Shown here one piece after another: positions 1 to 6,235 of a stretch of DNA of 8,039 nucleotides. Each line of letters opens with the position of its first letter. The stretch's first letter is position 1. The position numbers were made by a program, and so were the translations under genes. Source of the DNA: Candidatus Melainabacteria bacterium (lineage in GTDB: Bacteria > Actinomycetota > Actinomycetes > Mycobacteriales > Pseudonocardiaceae); NCBI GenBank assembly GCA_903970565.1, contig CAJCJE010000203.1, forward strand, positions 1 to 8,039. The letters are read 5' to 3'. Under the pieces are notes generated by a model that had not been told where the DNA came from, ran no database searches, and saw only the letters and a list, made by a program, of their open reading frames with translations.

Positions 1-2
1 TG

Positions 3-1067
3 GAGCTGGTCGGAATGCGGGCCGTCGGCGACCTGTGGTCCAGCGGCTGGCTGCCCTACGACCTGGTGCGGATCGTCGGCAAGCAGCTGGGCGCGTTGGC
101 GGCGACGCTGGTCACCGACATGATCGCCGCGCAGGTCGAGCAGTACGCGCGGGCCACCCTGCACGAGCGGTGGACCGAGCAGCTCGGCCAGATCGAGGCG
201 ACGATCTGGTGGCAGCGCGACCAGCCGCACCTGGGTCAGTGGCAGGCGCGACACCGGCAGGACCGGATCGCCGCGCTGGCGCTGGCGATCAGCATCCTGG
301 CGATGCGGATGAACCTGCCCCGGCTGCCGGTGATCGCGCCGTTGCCGGGCACCGCGACCGGCACCCCGACCGGCGGCCACCACCACGTGGACCCGAAGAT
401 CCTGACCAGGGTCCGGGGCCTGCTGGCCAAGGCCGAGTCGACCCAGTTCCCGGAGGAGGCCGAGGCGTTCTCGGCCAAGGCGCAGGAGCTGATGAACCGG
501 CACGCCTTCGAGCGGGCGCTGCTGGATGCCGACGAGCACGCACCGCAGTCGGCGGTCTCCCGCCGGGTCTGGCTGGACGCGCCCTACGTCGGGGCGAAGG
601 CGCAGCTGGTGCACGTGGTCGCGGACGCCAACCGGTGCCGGGCGGTGGTCTACGAGAAACTCGGCTTCGTCGCGCTGCTCGGGGACGAGCTGGACCTGGA
701 GATCACCGAGCTGCTGACCACCTCGCTGCTGTTGCAGGCCACCAGGGCGCTGGTGGCCACCGACCGCGAGACCGGCCGGACCGGACAGGTGCGCAGCTAC
801 CGGCAGTCCTTCCTGCTGGCGTACGCGACCAGGATCGGCCAGCGGCTGAGCGCGGCGACCGAGGCGGCCACCGCGTCGGCCACCGTGGACGCGCGGCTGC
901 TGCCGGTGCTCGCGGACCGCTCCAAGGTGGTGGAGGAGTTGTTCGTGTCGATGTTCCCGGACACGGTGACCAAGTCCTACGCGGTGCGCAACGAGGCGGG
1001 TTGGGGCGCCGGCACGGCCGCCGCCGACCATGCCGACCTCGACCTGAACCGGACCGCGCTGCGCTGA
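3..1067 (+). CDS. DUF2786 domain-containing protein, 5' end cut by the window edge
   Basis: A reading frame open from base 3 to the TGA at 1065-1067. The first ATG inside it is at 15, but the frame is open before that (E-L-V-G precede the Met) and nothing like a ribosome site is visible, so the true start probably lies left of the window. Numbering from that Met (350 residues), residues 127-166 form the DUF2786 segment (KILTRVRGLLAKAEST, then a conserved EAEAFSAKAQELM helix). DUF2786 has no established biochemical role. The upstream part (about 1-100) is helix-rich and alanine/leucine-rich, and the C-terminal part is a mixed helical domain rich in Arg, Thr and Ala; there is no signal peptide or clear membrane segment, so it is probably cytoplasmic. 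The next gene starts 104 bp downstream, so co-transcription is possible but not shown. The family call is firm; the function is unknown. Confidence 0.85.
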   Translation, partial: ELVGMRAVGDLWSSGWLPYDLVRIVGKQLGALAATLVTDMIAAQVEQYARATLHERWTEQLGQIEATIWWQRDQPHLGQWQARHRQDRIAALALAISILAMRMNLPRLPVIAPLPGTATGTPTGGHHHVDPKILTRVRGLLAKAESTQFPEEAEAFSAKAQELMNRHAFERALLDADEHAPQSAVSRRVWLDAPYVGAKAQLVHVVADANRCRAVVYEKLGFVALLGDELDLEITELLTTSLLLQATRALVATDRETGRTGQVRSYRQSFLLAYATRIGQRLSAATEAATASATVDARLLPVLADRSKVVEELFVSMFPDTVTKSYAVRNEAGWGAGTAAADHADLDLNRTALR

Positions 1068-1159
1068 GCCGCGCGGCGAGGAAAGGCGCGGTGAGCGGTT
1101 CGTCCCGGTTGGTGGCGACACCCCGGTGGGGCAGGCAGTGTGGCGGGGCCACGGCCGGG

Positions 1160-1165
1160 TAACTT
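1160..1165 (+). promoter_or_regulatory. Possible -10 element (TAACTT) for a leaderless transcript
   Basis: TAACTT fits the actinobacterial -10 pattern TANNNT and ends 6 nt before the GTG at 1172, which would place the transcription start on or next to the start codon. No Shine-Dalgarno sequence is seen before that GTG, which agrees with a leaderless mRNA. No convincing -35 hexamer is present about 17 bp upstream. This is an inference from spacing only. Confidence 0.35.
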
Positions 1166-1171
1166 CGGCCG

Positions 1172-2755
1172 GTGATCCGGTATCTGACCGTCGGCGTGCT
1201 GGCCGTCGCCGCGCTCGCCTCCACCGTGCTGTTGGCCGTACTCACCTCCGCCTGGTGGTGGTTCCTGGCCGCGCCGCTGCTGATCCTCGCGGCAACCGGC
1301 TGCTACGACGTCATCCAGCAGCGGCATTCGATCCTGCGCAACTATCCGGTGCTCGGTCATGCCCGGTTCCTGTTGGAGGCGCTGCGGCCGGAGTTGCAGC
1401 AGTACTTCATCGAGCGCAACTTCGACGGCCGGCCCTATGACCGGGACGTGCGCAGCATCGTCTACGAACGGGCGAAAGGCACCGCGGCCGAGGAGGCCTT
1501 CGGCACCGAACTCGACGTGTACGCCGTCGGCGCGGAGAACCTGGTGCACTCGATGGCGCCGGTACCGGAGCCGGACCGGGCGCCCAGGGTGCGCATCGGC
1601 GGACCGGACTGCACGAAGCCCTATGACATGGCGCTGCTCAACGTGTCCGCGATGAGCTTCGGCGCGCTGTCGTCCAACGCGATCCTGGCGCTGAACAAGG
1701 GCGCGGCGCTGGGTGGGTTCGCGCACGACACCGGCGAGGGCGGCCTGTCGGAGTACCACCTGCGCAACGGCGGCGACCTGATCTGGGAGATCGGCACCGG
1801 CTATTTCGGCTGCCGCACCCCCGGTGGCGGTTTCGACGCGGACACCTTCGCCGACAAGGCCGCGCGCGACAACGTGAAGTGCCTGTCCATCAAGCTGTCC
1901 CAGGGCGCGAAGCCGGGGATCGGCGGCGTGCTGCCGGGACCGAAGGTGAACGCGGAGATCGCCCGGGTGCGCGAGGTGCCGGTCGGCCAGACGGTGACCT
2001 CCCCGCCGTATCACCGAGCCTTCAGCTCACCGCGCGAGCTGGTCACCTTCATCGGCAGGCTGCGCCAACTGGCCAAGGGCAAGCCGATCGGCTTCAAGCT
2101 GTGCGTCGGCTCCCGGCAGCAGTTCCTCGCGGTGTGCAAGGCGATGCTCGCCGAGGGCGTCACCCCGGACTTCATCGTGGTGGACGGGTCGGAGGGCGGC
2201 ACCGGCGCGGCGCCGCTGGAGTTCGCCGACCAGGTCGGGATGCCGCTGACCGAGGGCCTGATCACCGTGCACAACGCGCTGGTCGGCACCGGCCTTCGGG
2301 ACCGGATCAAGCTGGGCGCGAGCGGCAAGGTGGCCACCGGCGCGGACATCGTCAAGCGGCTGATCCAGGGCGCGGACTACACCAACGCGGCGCGGGCGAT
2401 GATGTTCGCGGTCGGCTGCATCCAGGCGCAGCGCTGCCACACCAACACCTGCCCGGTCGGCGTCACCACCCAGGACCCGCTGCGCGCCCGCGCGCTGGAC
2501 GTGGGGGACAAGTCGCTGCGAGTGCAGCGGTACCAGGCGGCCACCGTGGCCAGCTCGGTACGGCTGATGGCCTCGATGGGCCTGCGCGAGCCGGCGCGGC
2601 TGCGGCCGGACATGCTGCACCGCCGGGTCGATCCGACCACGGTGCGCTCCTACGCCGAACTCTACGAATGGCTCGGCGACGGCGAACTCGTCGCGGACTG
2701 CCCACAGACGTGGGCCGAGGACTGGTCCGCGGCCCACCCTGATTCCTTTGCCTGA
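1172..2755 (+). CDS. Membrane-anchored FMN-binding glutamate synthase-domain protein (GltB-like, single domain)
   Basis: A 527-residue protein starting at GTG 1172. Residues about 3-24 and 28-43 are two hydrophobic helices, which suggests that the enzyme is held on the membrane. The rest is the FMN-binding (beta/alpha)8 synthase domain of glutamate synthase: SAMSFGAL (159-166), KLSQGAKPG (241-249), and the phosphate-binding DGSEGGTG (338-345). The three cysteines that bind the 3Fe-4S cluster in GltB are kept as C-x5-C-x4-C at 416, 422 and 427, followed by PVGVTTQDP. It lacks the N-terminal glutaminase domain and the NADPH-oxidising GltD partner, so it cannot be a complete glutamate synthase. 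This short form is widespread in bacteria; its substrate and electron donor are not established. It may be an FMN/Fe-S redox enzyme using ammonia or another substrate. It converges with the symporter gene, 24 bp between stops. This start keeps both N-terminal helices. Confidence 0.93.
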   Translation: MIRYLTVGVLAVAALASTVLLAVLTSAWWWFLAAPLLILAATGCYDVIQQRHSILRNYPVLGHARFLLEALRPELQQYFIERNFDGRPYDRDVRSIVYERAKGTAAEEAFGTELDVYAVGAENLVHSMAPVPEPDRAPRVRIGGPDCTKPYDMALLNVSAMSFGALSSNAILALNKGAALGGFAHDTGEGGLSEYHLRNGGDLIWEIGTGYFGCRTPGGGFDADTFADKAARDNVKCLSIKLSQGAKPGIGGVLPGPKVNAEIARVREVPVGQTVTSPPYHRAFSSPRELVTFIGRLRQLAKGKPIGFKLCVGSRQQFLAVCKAMLAEGVTPDFIVVDGSEGGTGAAPLEFADQVGMPLTEGLITVHNALVGTGLRDRIKLGASGKVATGADIVKRLIQGADYTNAARAMMFAVGCIQAQRCHTNTCPVGVTTQDPLRARALDVGDKSLRVQRYQAATVASSVRLMASMGLREPARLRPDMLHRRVDPTTVRSYAELYEWLGDGELVADCPQTWAEDWSAAHPDSFA

Positions 2756-2779
2756 GGAGACTTTTCGGAGCTTTTGCTA
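2756..2779. other. Short convergent gap between two stop codons
   Basis: Only 24 bp separate the TGA of the rightward synthase-domain gene from the TAG of the leftward symporter gene. The gap holds a short direct repeat (CTTTT at 2761 and 2771) and no visible hairpin. Transcripts from the two sides probably run into each other's coding region, or terminate by Rho. Confidence 0.5.
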
Positions 2780-4438
2780 CTAGCCGACGAGGGCCTGGTC
2801 CGGCGTGCGCAGCGGGTCGCCCTCCTCGGCGTGGTAGTCGGCGGCCAGCGTCGAGTCCGGAGTCTGCGGGGCCTTCACCGCGCGCAGGATCGCGGTGACC
2901 ACGACCGCGACCACCAGGTTGGCCACCAGCGCCACGATGCCCACGTAGATCTGGGTGGTCGAGGTGCCGAAGGGATGCCAGCCGATGATCGACAACTTGC
3001 CCAGGGCCAGCGCGGAACCGCCGAAGTGACCCTTTCCGGTCGCGGCCGGAATCGTGTAGAGCAGGTAGACGCCCCAGCCCATCCCGACCACCCAGCCGGC
3101 GATCAGGGCCCAGGCGTGCAGCCACCGGGTGTAGAGCGCGATGGCCACCGAGGGCAGGGTTTGCAGGATCAGCACTCCGCCGATGAGTTGCAGGTCGATG
3201 GAGAACTGCGGATCGATGACGATCACGAACAGCACGGCGCCGAACTTGACCACCAGCGAGGCGAGTTTGGACATCCTGGCCTCCTGCGCCGGGGTGGCGC
3301 CGCGGTGCAGGTATGCCTTGTAGATGTTGCGGGTCCACAGGTTCGCCGCGGCGATGGACATGATCGCGGCCGGCACCAGCGCCCCGATCCCGATCGCGGC
3401 GAAGGCGACCCCGGCGAACCAGGACGGGAAGGTGTGCGCGAACAGCTCCGGCACTACGGTGTTGGTGTCCGGCTTTCCGGTGGCACCGTTGACGAGCGGC
3501 TTGACGCCGGCGCTGATCGCGACGTAGCCCAGCAGCGCGAGCAGGCCCAGAACGAAGGAGTACGCCGGCAGCGCGATCATGTTCTTCTTGATCACGTTGC
3601 GGCTCTTGGAGGCCAGCACGCCGGTCACCGAGTGCGGGTAGAGGAACAGCGCGAGCGCGGAGCCCAGCGCCAGCGTCGCGTACTGGAGTTGGTTGGTGCC
3701 GGTGAGCAGGATCGAACCGGCCGGTTTGCCGGTCGTCGGGCTCTTCTTGGCCAGCGTGGTCGCGGCCTGGTCGAAGATGTGGCTCCAGCCGCCGAAGTGC
3801 GCCGGCAGGTAGACGATCGCGACGATGATCACCAGGTAGATCAGGATGTCCTTGACGAACGCGATCAGCGCGGGCGCGCGCAGCCCGGAGGAGTAGGTGT
3901 AGACGGCGAGCACCACGAACGCGACGAACAGCGGCAGGTGCCCGAGCAGGCCGTGCCCGTTGAGGCCGATGGTGCGCAGCACCGATTCCAGCCCGGCCAG
4001 TTGCAACGCGATGTAGGGCATCGTGGCGACGATGCCGGTGATCGCGATCAGCAGGGCCAGCAGCGGCGAGTTGTACCGGCCCTTGACGAAGTCGGCCGGG
4101 GTGACGTAGCCGTTGGTGCGCGAGACCGACCACAACCGCAGTACGGGCAGGAAGACGATCGGGTAGAGCACCACGGTGTAGGGCAGCGCGTAGAAGCCCA
4201 GCGCGCCGGAGCCGAACACCAGCGCGGGCACCGCGACGAAGGTGTACGCGGTGTAGAGGTCGCCGCCGACCAGGAACCAGGTGACCCAGCCGCCGAAGCG
4301 GCGCCCACCCAGCGCCCACTCGTCGAGATGGTTGAGGCCGTCGCCGGCCTTCCATCTGGCCGCGACGAACCCGAGCACGGTCACCAGGCCGAACAGGATG
4401 AGGAAGACGACCAGCTCGGTCACTTGTCCGCCGGTCAC
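2780..4438 (-). CDS. mctP: Sodium:solute symporter family monocarboxylate permease (MctP type)
   Basis: A 552-residue membrane protein of the SSS family (TC 2.A.21), with about 13 hydrophobic helices by eye. The MctP branch takes up pyruvate, lactate, acetate, propionate and similar acids by cation coupling; the exact substrate here is inferred from similarity of motifs. Features seen: first helix at about 7-25; then the branch-typical DEWALGGRRFGGWVTWFLVG and DLYTAYTFVAVPALVFG; a helix with AIMSIAAANLWTRNIYK around residues 358-374, the region that in this family contributes to the Na+ site; and a hydrophilic C-terminal tail with no extra domain. The frame is open further upstream, but I chose the GTG at 4438: it overlaps the stop of the DUF3311 gene as GTGA, has GAAGGGGG 7 nt upstream, and gives the normal family N-terminus. 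The upstream extension would be an Arg-rich shadow of the DUF3311 gene. It is probably translationally coupled to DUF3311. Confidence 0.93.
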   Translation of the reverse strand: MTGGQVTELVVFLILFGLVTVLGFVAARWKAGDGLNHLDEWALGGRRFGGWVTWFLVGGDLYTAYTFVAVPALVFGSGALGFYALPYTVVLYPIVFLPVLRLWSVSRTNGYVTPADFVKGRYNSPLLALLIAITGIVATMPYIALQLAGLESVLRTIGLNGHGLLGHLPLFVAFVVLAVYTYSSGLRAPALIAFVKDILIYLVIIVAIVYLPAHFGGWSHIFDQAATTLAKKSPTTGKPAGSILLTGTNQLQYATLALGSALALFLYPHSVTGVLASKSRNVIKKNMIALPAYSFVLGLLALLGYVAISAGVKPLVNGATGKPDTNTVVPELFAHTFPSWFAGVAFAAIGIGALVPAAIMSIAAANLWTRNIYKAYLHRGATPAQEARMSKLASLVVKFGAVLFVIVIDPQFSIDLQLIGGVLILQTLPSVAIALYTRWLHAWALIAGWVVGMGWGVYLLYTIPAATGKGHFGGSALALGKLSIIGWHPFGTSTTQIYVGIVALVANLVVAVVVTAILRAVKAPQTPDSTLAADYHAEEGDPLRTPDQALVG

Positions 4439-4707
4439 GAGCGGGCCCCCTTCGCGGCGTCGGACCCGGCGCGACGGGCCGGCTTCCTGGTCATCGCGTA
4501 GACGATCCAGACGCAGGCGACGCCGACGATGACGAACGCGAACTGGTACCAGTAGAAGAACGGCAGCCCGGCCAACCTCGGCGTCGCCCTGTTGAACCAG
4601 GGCGTGACCAGCATCAGCAGGGGGAGCAGGAGCAGCAGGTTCCACGCGCTCCACCGCAGGCCGGAGCCTCGGTCAGCAGGTGGGTGCGGAGGTGGAGCGG
4701 ACGACAT
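4435..4707 (-). CDS. DUF3311 small membrane protein, partner of the MctP-type symporter
   Basis: A 90-residue protein with a Pro-rich N-terminus and two membrane helices (about 22-36 and 52-71). The hallmark of DUF3311 lies between and at the start of the second helix: NRATPRLAGLPFFYWYQFAF. Genes of this family commonly sit directly before SSS monocarboxylate permease genes in actinobacteria, and a role as an accessory subunit is likely but, as far as I know, not demonstrated. I chose the ATG at 4707 because GAGGG lies 6 nt upstream; a TTG at 4743 would add 12 residues without a good ribosome site. Its TGA (4437-4435) overlaps the symporter's GTG by 4 bp. The basic tail (RKPARRAG) after helix 2 suggests a cytoplasmic C-terminus. 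Confidence 0.9.
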   Translation of the reverse strand: MSSAPPPHPPADRGSGLRWSAWNLLLLLPLLMLVTPWFNRATPRLAGLPFFYWYQFAFVIVGVACVWIVYAMTRKPARRAGSDAAKGARS

Positions 4708-4763
4708 CGGTGGCCCTCGCAAGCGGTCGGCGGCCGGCGTCAAGAGCCTGCTGGCGAATGCCG

Positions 4764-4970
4764 CTACCGGCTGCGCGAAGCCCAGGCTCTCTCGCCGCGT
4801 CGGGCGATGCTAAACCGCCGAAAGGCGCGAGTCATCCCATGAATGCCGCCCTGGGAGTATGCGTTGTCCGAATCGTGATCAGACTCGGCCTCGTTCTGGT
4901 ACGGGACCAGCACTGCCATCACAACGGCGGCCACGGCCAGCACCAGCATGGCAAGACCCGCGGCGATCAC
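4764..4970 (-). CDS. Membrane microprotein of unknown function, first gene of the symporter cluster
   Basis: A 68-residue product starting at GTG 4970. The start is supported by a perfect Shine-Dalgarno AAGGAGGT (4983-4976) 5 nt before the GTG, the best ribosome site in the window. Residues 2-22 are one strongly hydrophobic Ala/Val/Leu helix, followed by an acidic patch (NEAESDHDSDNAYS, 26-39) and an Arg-rich tail (TRAFRRFSIARRGERAW). I do not recognise a family. It ends 56 bp before the DUF3311 start on the same strand, so it is probably the first gene of a three-gene transcript with DUF3311 and the symporter, and may help the permease or its localisation (inference). Codons up to about residue 43 have the G/C-ending bias of the neighbours; the tail uses ATT, CAT, ACT, TTT, CGA and AGA and looks less coding, so the C-terminus may be a recent read-on after a frameshift. 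Confidence 0.65.
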   Translation of the reverse strand: MIAAGLAMLVLAVAAVVMAVLVPYQNEAESDHDSDNAYSQGGIHGMTRAFRRFSIARRGERAWASRSR

Positions 4971-4975
4971 GGCGT

Positions 4976-4983
4976 ACCTCCTT
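4976..4983 (-). promoter_or_regulatory. Consensus ribosome binding site AAGGAGGT
   Basis: A full anti-16S match on the minus strand, 5 nt before the GTG at 4970. It decides the start of the 68-residue microprotein and is the main argument that this small gene is real. Confidence 0.8.
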
Positions 4984-4995
4984 GTTTCTGGATTT

Positions 4996-5023
4996 CGTTC
5001 GACCGTTCGGCGGTGTACGAACG
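4996..5023. promoter_or_regulatory. CGTTCG half-site cluster upstream of the symporter cluster
   Basis: CGTTCG occurs at 4996-5001 and again at 5004-5009, and its inverse CGAACG at 5018-5023, giving a 6-bp inverted repeat with an 8-bp spacer and one extra direct copy. It lies 26-53 bp upstream of the microprotein start, where a promoter or operator would be expected. No named regulator can be assigned, and the match could be chance. Confidence 0.3.
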
Positions 5024-5092
5024 CCTTTTTCCAGTAGACGTGTCGTCATCATGCTGGTTGCCACCGACAGTCGACAAACGCTTTTCGCCGAG

Positions 5093-5145
5093 TTGTCCAC
5101 AATCTGTTGGTAGTGGGACTGGTGTGGTGGACAACGTGTGGACAA
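5093..5145. promoter_or_regulatory. DnaA-box cluster A (two perfect boxes, one near-perfect)
   Basis: TTGTCCACA, the preferred DnaA box of high-GC actinobacteria, occurs perfectly at 5093-5101 on the plus strand and at 5137-5145 on the minus strand. A one-mismatch copy (TTGTCCACC, minus strand) is at 5126-5134, 11 bp (one helical turn) from the second perfect box. The group lies 123-175 bp upstream of the microprotein start. DnaA binding could serve titration, replication control or regulation of the leftward transcript. Confidence 0.6.
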
Positions 5146-5274
5146 ATCCGTGCCGTGTCCGCATCGTGGTCATTCGAGGACGCACCGTTGACGCTCACCG
5201 GGCCGCGCTGGTCCCGTCGATGCTCGGCTGGGCCGGCTTCGACTACGACTCGCTCAACGGACACATCTCGGGCG

Positions 5275-5283
5275 TGTGGACAC
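5275..5283 (-). promoter_or_regulatory. Isolated DnaA-box-like site
   Basis: GTGTCCACA on the minus strand (one mismatch to TTGTCCACA) lies between clusters A and B. Alone it would be weak evidence; it matters only as part of the local excess. Confidence 0.35.
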
Positions 5284-5559
5284 CTTTCGGATACCCACGC
5301 CGGGTGCCGGGTTCCATCAGTCCCAAGTGGACCCGGCGGCGCGGCCGGTGCTCGCGCCCGCCTTCCGGGACTTCGGTCCGAACTCGCCGGCCACCGGTCC
5401 GGGCCGGCGGCGGTGATCGGCACGAACTGTGACCGGCTGGAGCTTTTCGTTGCCGCCCAACACTATTCGACCGCGCTGCCGGACTCCGACCGGTTTCCGA
5501 ACCCGCGCTTCCACCCTGGGAACGGCCAGCGTGTCCCTGCTGCTGACGTAGCGCGGCGG

Positions 5560-5604
5560 CCTGTCCACAGCTGTGCACAACCCTGTCCACAGGCTGTGGG
5601 CAAC
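5560..5604. repeat. DnaA-box cluster B: tandem 22/23-bp repeat with four alternating boxes
   Basis: Two adjoining units, 5560-5581 and 5582-5604, both begin CCTGTCCACAG and end in CAAC, differing mainly by one inserted G and a CA-to-GG change. Each unit holds one plus-strand and one minus-strand DnaA-box-like 9-mer: CTGTCCACA at 5561-5569 (+), TTGTGCACA at 5572-5580 (-), CTGTCCACA at 5583-5591 (+) and TTGCCCACA at 5595-5603 (-). Start-to-start spacing is 11, 11 and 12 bp, so all four lie near the same helix face. Each box has one mismatch to TTGTCCACA. The array ends 12 bp after the TetR stop codon. The inverted pairs could also form small hairpins and act in transcription termination of the TetR gene. 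Confidence 0.6.
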
Positions 5605-5615
5605 TCGGGTTCGGG

Positions 5616-6227
5616 TCAGTCTGGTTTTCTGGTGGCCAGTTCGAACGGGGTGACCAGCTCGCGGCCGTAGGCATCGAGGTCCAGATCGGGGTTGGCGGCG
5701 AACCGGGCGACCATGCCGTCGATTGCGCCGCGGAGGCTCTGCGCCATCAGCAGCGGATCGAACTCCCGCAGTTCGCCGACTTCCTGGCCGACCGGCAGCG
5801 CATCGGCCACCCGGTCGACGGGTCCGGTGAACGAACTCGCCTCGACCGTCGCCTTGCCGGCCTCGTCCCTGGCGTTGGCGAGGATCTCCACGATAGCGGC
5901 GAGGTGGCGGGGGTATGCCTTGACGAAGGCCACGTTGCCCTCGACGTGGCCGCGCAGCCGCTCCAGCGCGGTCGTGCCGGCCAGAATCCTCGGCAGCATC
6001 TGCGCCTCGGCGAGGTCGAGGCCGTCGGTGAGGACCTGGCGCATCAGCTCGTCCTTGCCGGCGAAGTGGTAGGAGATCACGCCCTTGCTGATGCCGGCGC
6101 GCCTGGCAATCCGGGCCAGCGAGGCGTTGGCGTAGCCGAACTCGGCGATGGTCTCGATCGCGCTGTCCACGATCTGCGCCCGTCGAGCCGCCTCGATGAA
6201 GCTGCCGCTGCGCTGCACACTGGCCAT
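5616..6227 (-). CDS. TetR-family transcriptional regulator
   Basis: A 203-residue protein, the usual size for TetR regulators, which act as dimeric DNA-binding repressors released by a small ligand. The N-terminal domain is clear: first helix at about 16-30, then a helix-turn-helix at 36-55 (SLARIARRAGISKGVISYHF) followed by the family signature AGKDEL (56-61). The C-terminal domain (about 75-195) is all-helical and would bind the ligand, which cannot be read from sequence; it keeps an AQSLRGAIDGMVARF helix near residues 164-178 typical of the dimer interface. ATG 6227 is chosen because it gives the normal N-terminal length; there is no Shine-Dalgarno site. A palindrome over the start codon suggests autoregulation. 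It lies between pckG and the symporter cluster, so control of either is possible but unproven. Confidence 0.93.
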   Translation of the reverse strand: MASVQRSGSFIEAARRAQIVDSAIETIAEFGYANASLARIARRAGISKGVISYHFAGKDELMRQVLTDGLDLAEAQMLPRILAGTTALERLRGHVEGNVAFVKAYPRHLAAIVEILANARDEAGKATVEASSFTGPVDRVADALPVGQEVGELREFDPLLMAQSLRGAIDGMVARFAANPDLDLDAYGRELVTPFELATRKPD

Positions 6228-6234
6228 ACGGCCA
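6221..6234. promoter_or_regulatory. Candidate TetR operator palindrome over the regulator's start codon
   Basis: TGGCC-atac-GGCCA is a perfect 5-bp inverted repeat with a 4-bp spacer, the 14-bp size typical of TetR-type operators, overlapping the ATG (6227-6225). A further GGCCAGT at 6250-6256 pairs with ACTGGCC at 6219-6225 as a perfect 7-bp inverted repeat with a 24-bp spacer, so the promoter region holds a third half-site. Binding here would block transcription start of the regulator gene itself. Confidence 0.45.
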
Positions 6235-6235
6235 A

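Larger units (their letters stand above)
4971..5615. other. 645-bp gap without a convincing gene, rich in DnaA-box-like 9-mers
   Basis: This is the longest non-coding stretch in the window, between the microprotein start and the TetR gene stop, both read leftward. Open frames here have poor composition (Arg/Ser/Pro-rich shadows) and no ribosome sites. It holds the presumed promoter of the symporter cluster at its left end and eight DnaA-box-like sites in three places (5093-5145, 5275-5283, 5561-5603). About 5166-5290 shows G/C-ending codons in one plus-strand frame and may be the relic of a gene. No tRNA or rRNA gene was recognised. Confidence 0.6.

Noticed and set aside
1068..1171. Terminator hairpin after the DUF2786 gene (CCCC-GGT-GGGG near 1120)
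   Set aside because: The stem has four pairs with a 3-nt loop and no T-run; this is too weak to call in GC-rich DNA.
2463..4355. 630-codon open frame on the minus strand spanning the convergent stops
   Set aside because: It runs through the symporter in another frame and into antisense of the synthase-domain gene, with Arg/Ala/Pro-rich shadow composition.
2774..4501. 575-codon open frame on the plus strand
   Set aside because: It is fully antisense to the symporter gene and has a Gly/Arg/Gln/Asp-rich composition typical of a mirror frame in high-GC DNA.
4439..4654. 72-residue N-terminal extension of the symporter
   Set aside because: It is the DUF3311 gene read in the wrong frame. The GTG at 4438 with GTGA overlap and a good ribosome site gives the normal family N-terminus.
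5004..5030. Rho-independent terminator (CGTTCG/CGAACG hairpin followed by CCTTTTT)
   Set aside because: The stem is only 6 bp and there is no plus-strand gene upstream to terminate. A regulatory half-site reading is more likely.
4680..5432. 250-codon plus-strand open frame across the microprotein gene and the gap
   Set aside because: Its first part is antisense to the microprotein and has no ribosome site. Only a short internal stretch looks coding-like, and that is reported separately.
4971..5615. Chromosomal replication origin (oriC)
   Set aside because: DnaA boxes are present, but no dnaA, dnaN or other oriC-linked gene is adjacent, there is no pronounced AT-rich unwinding stretch, and the box number is well below that of known actinobacterial origins.
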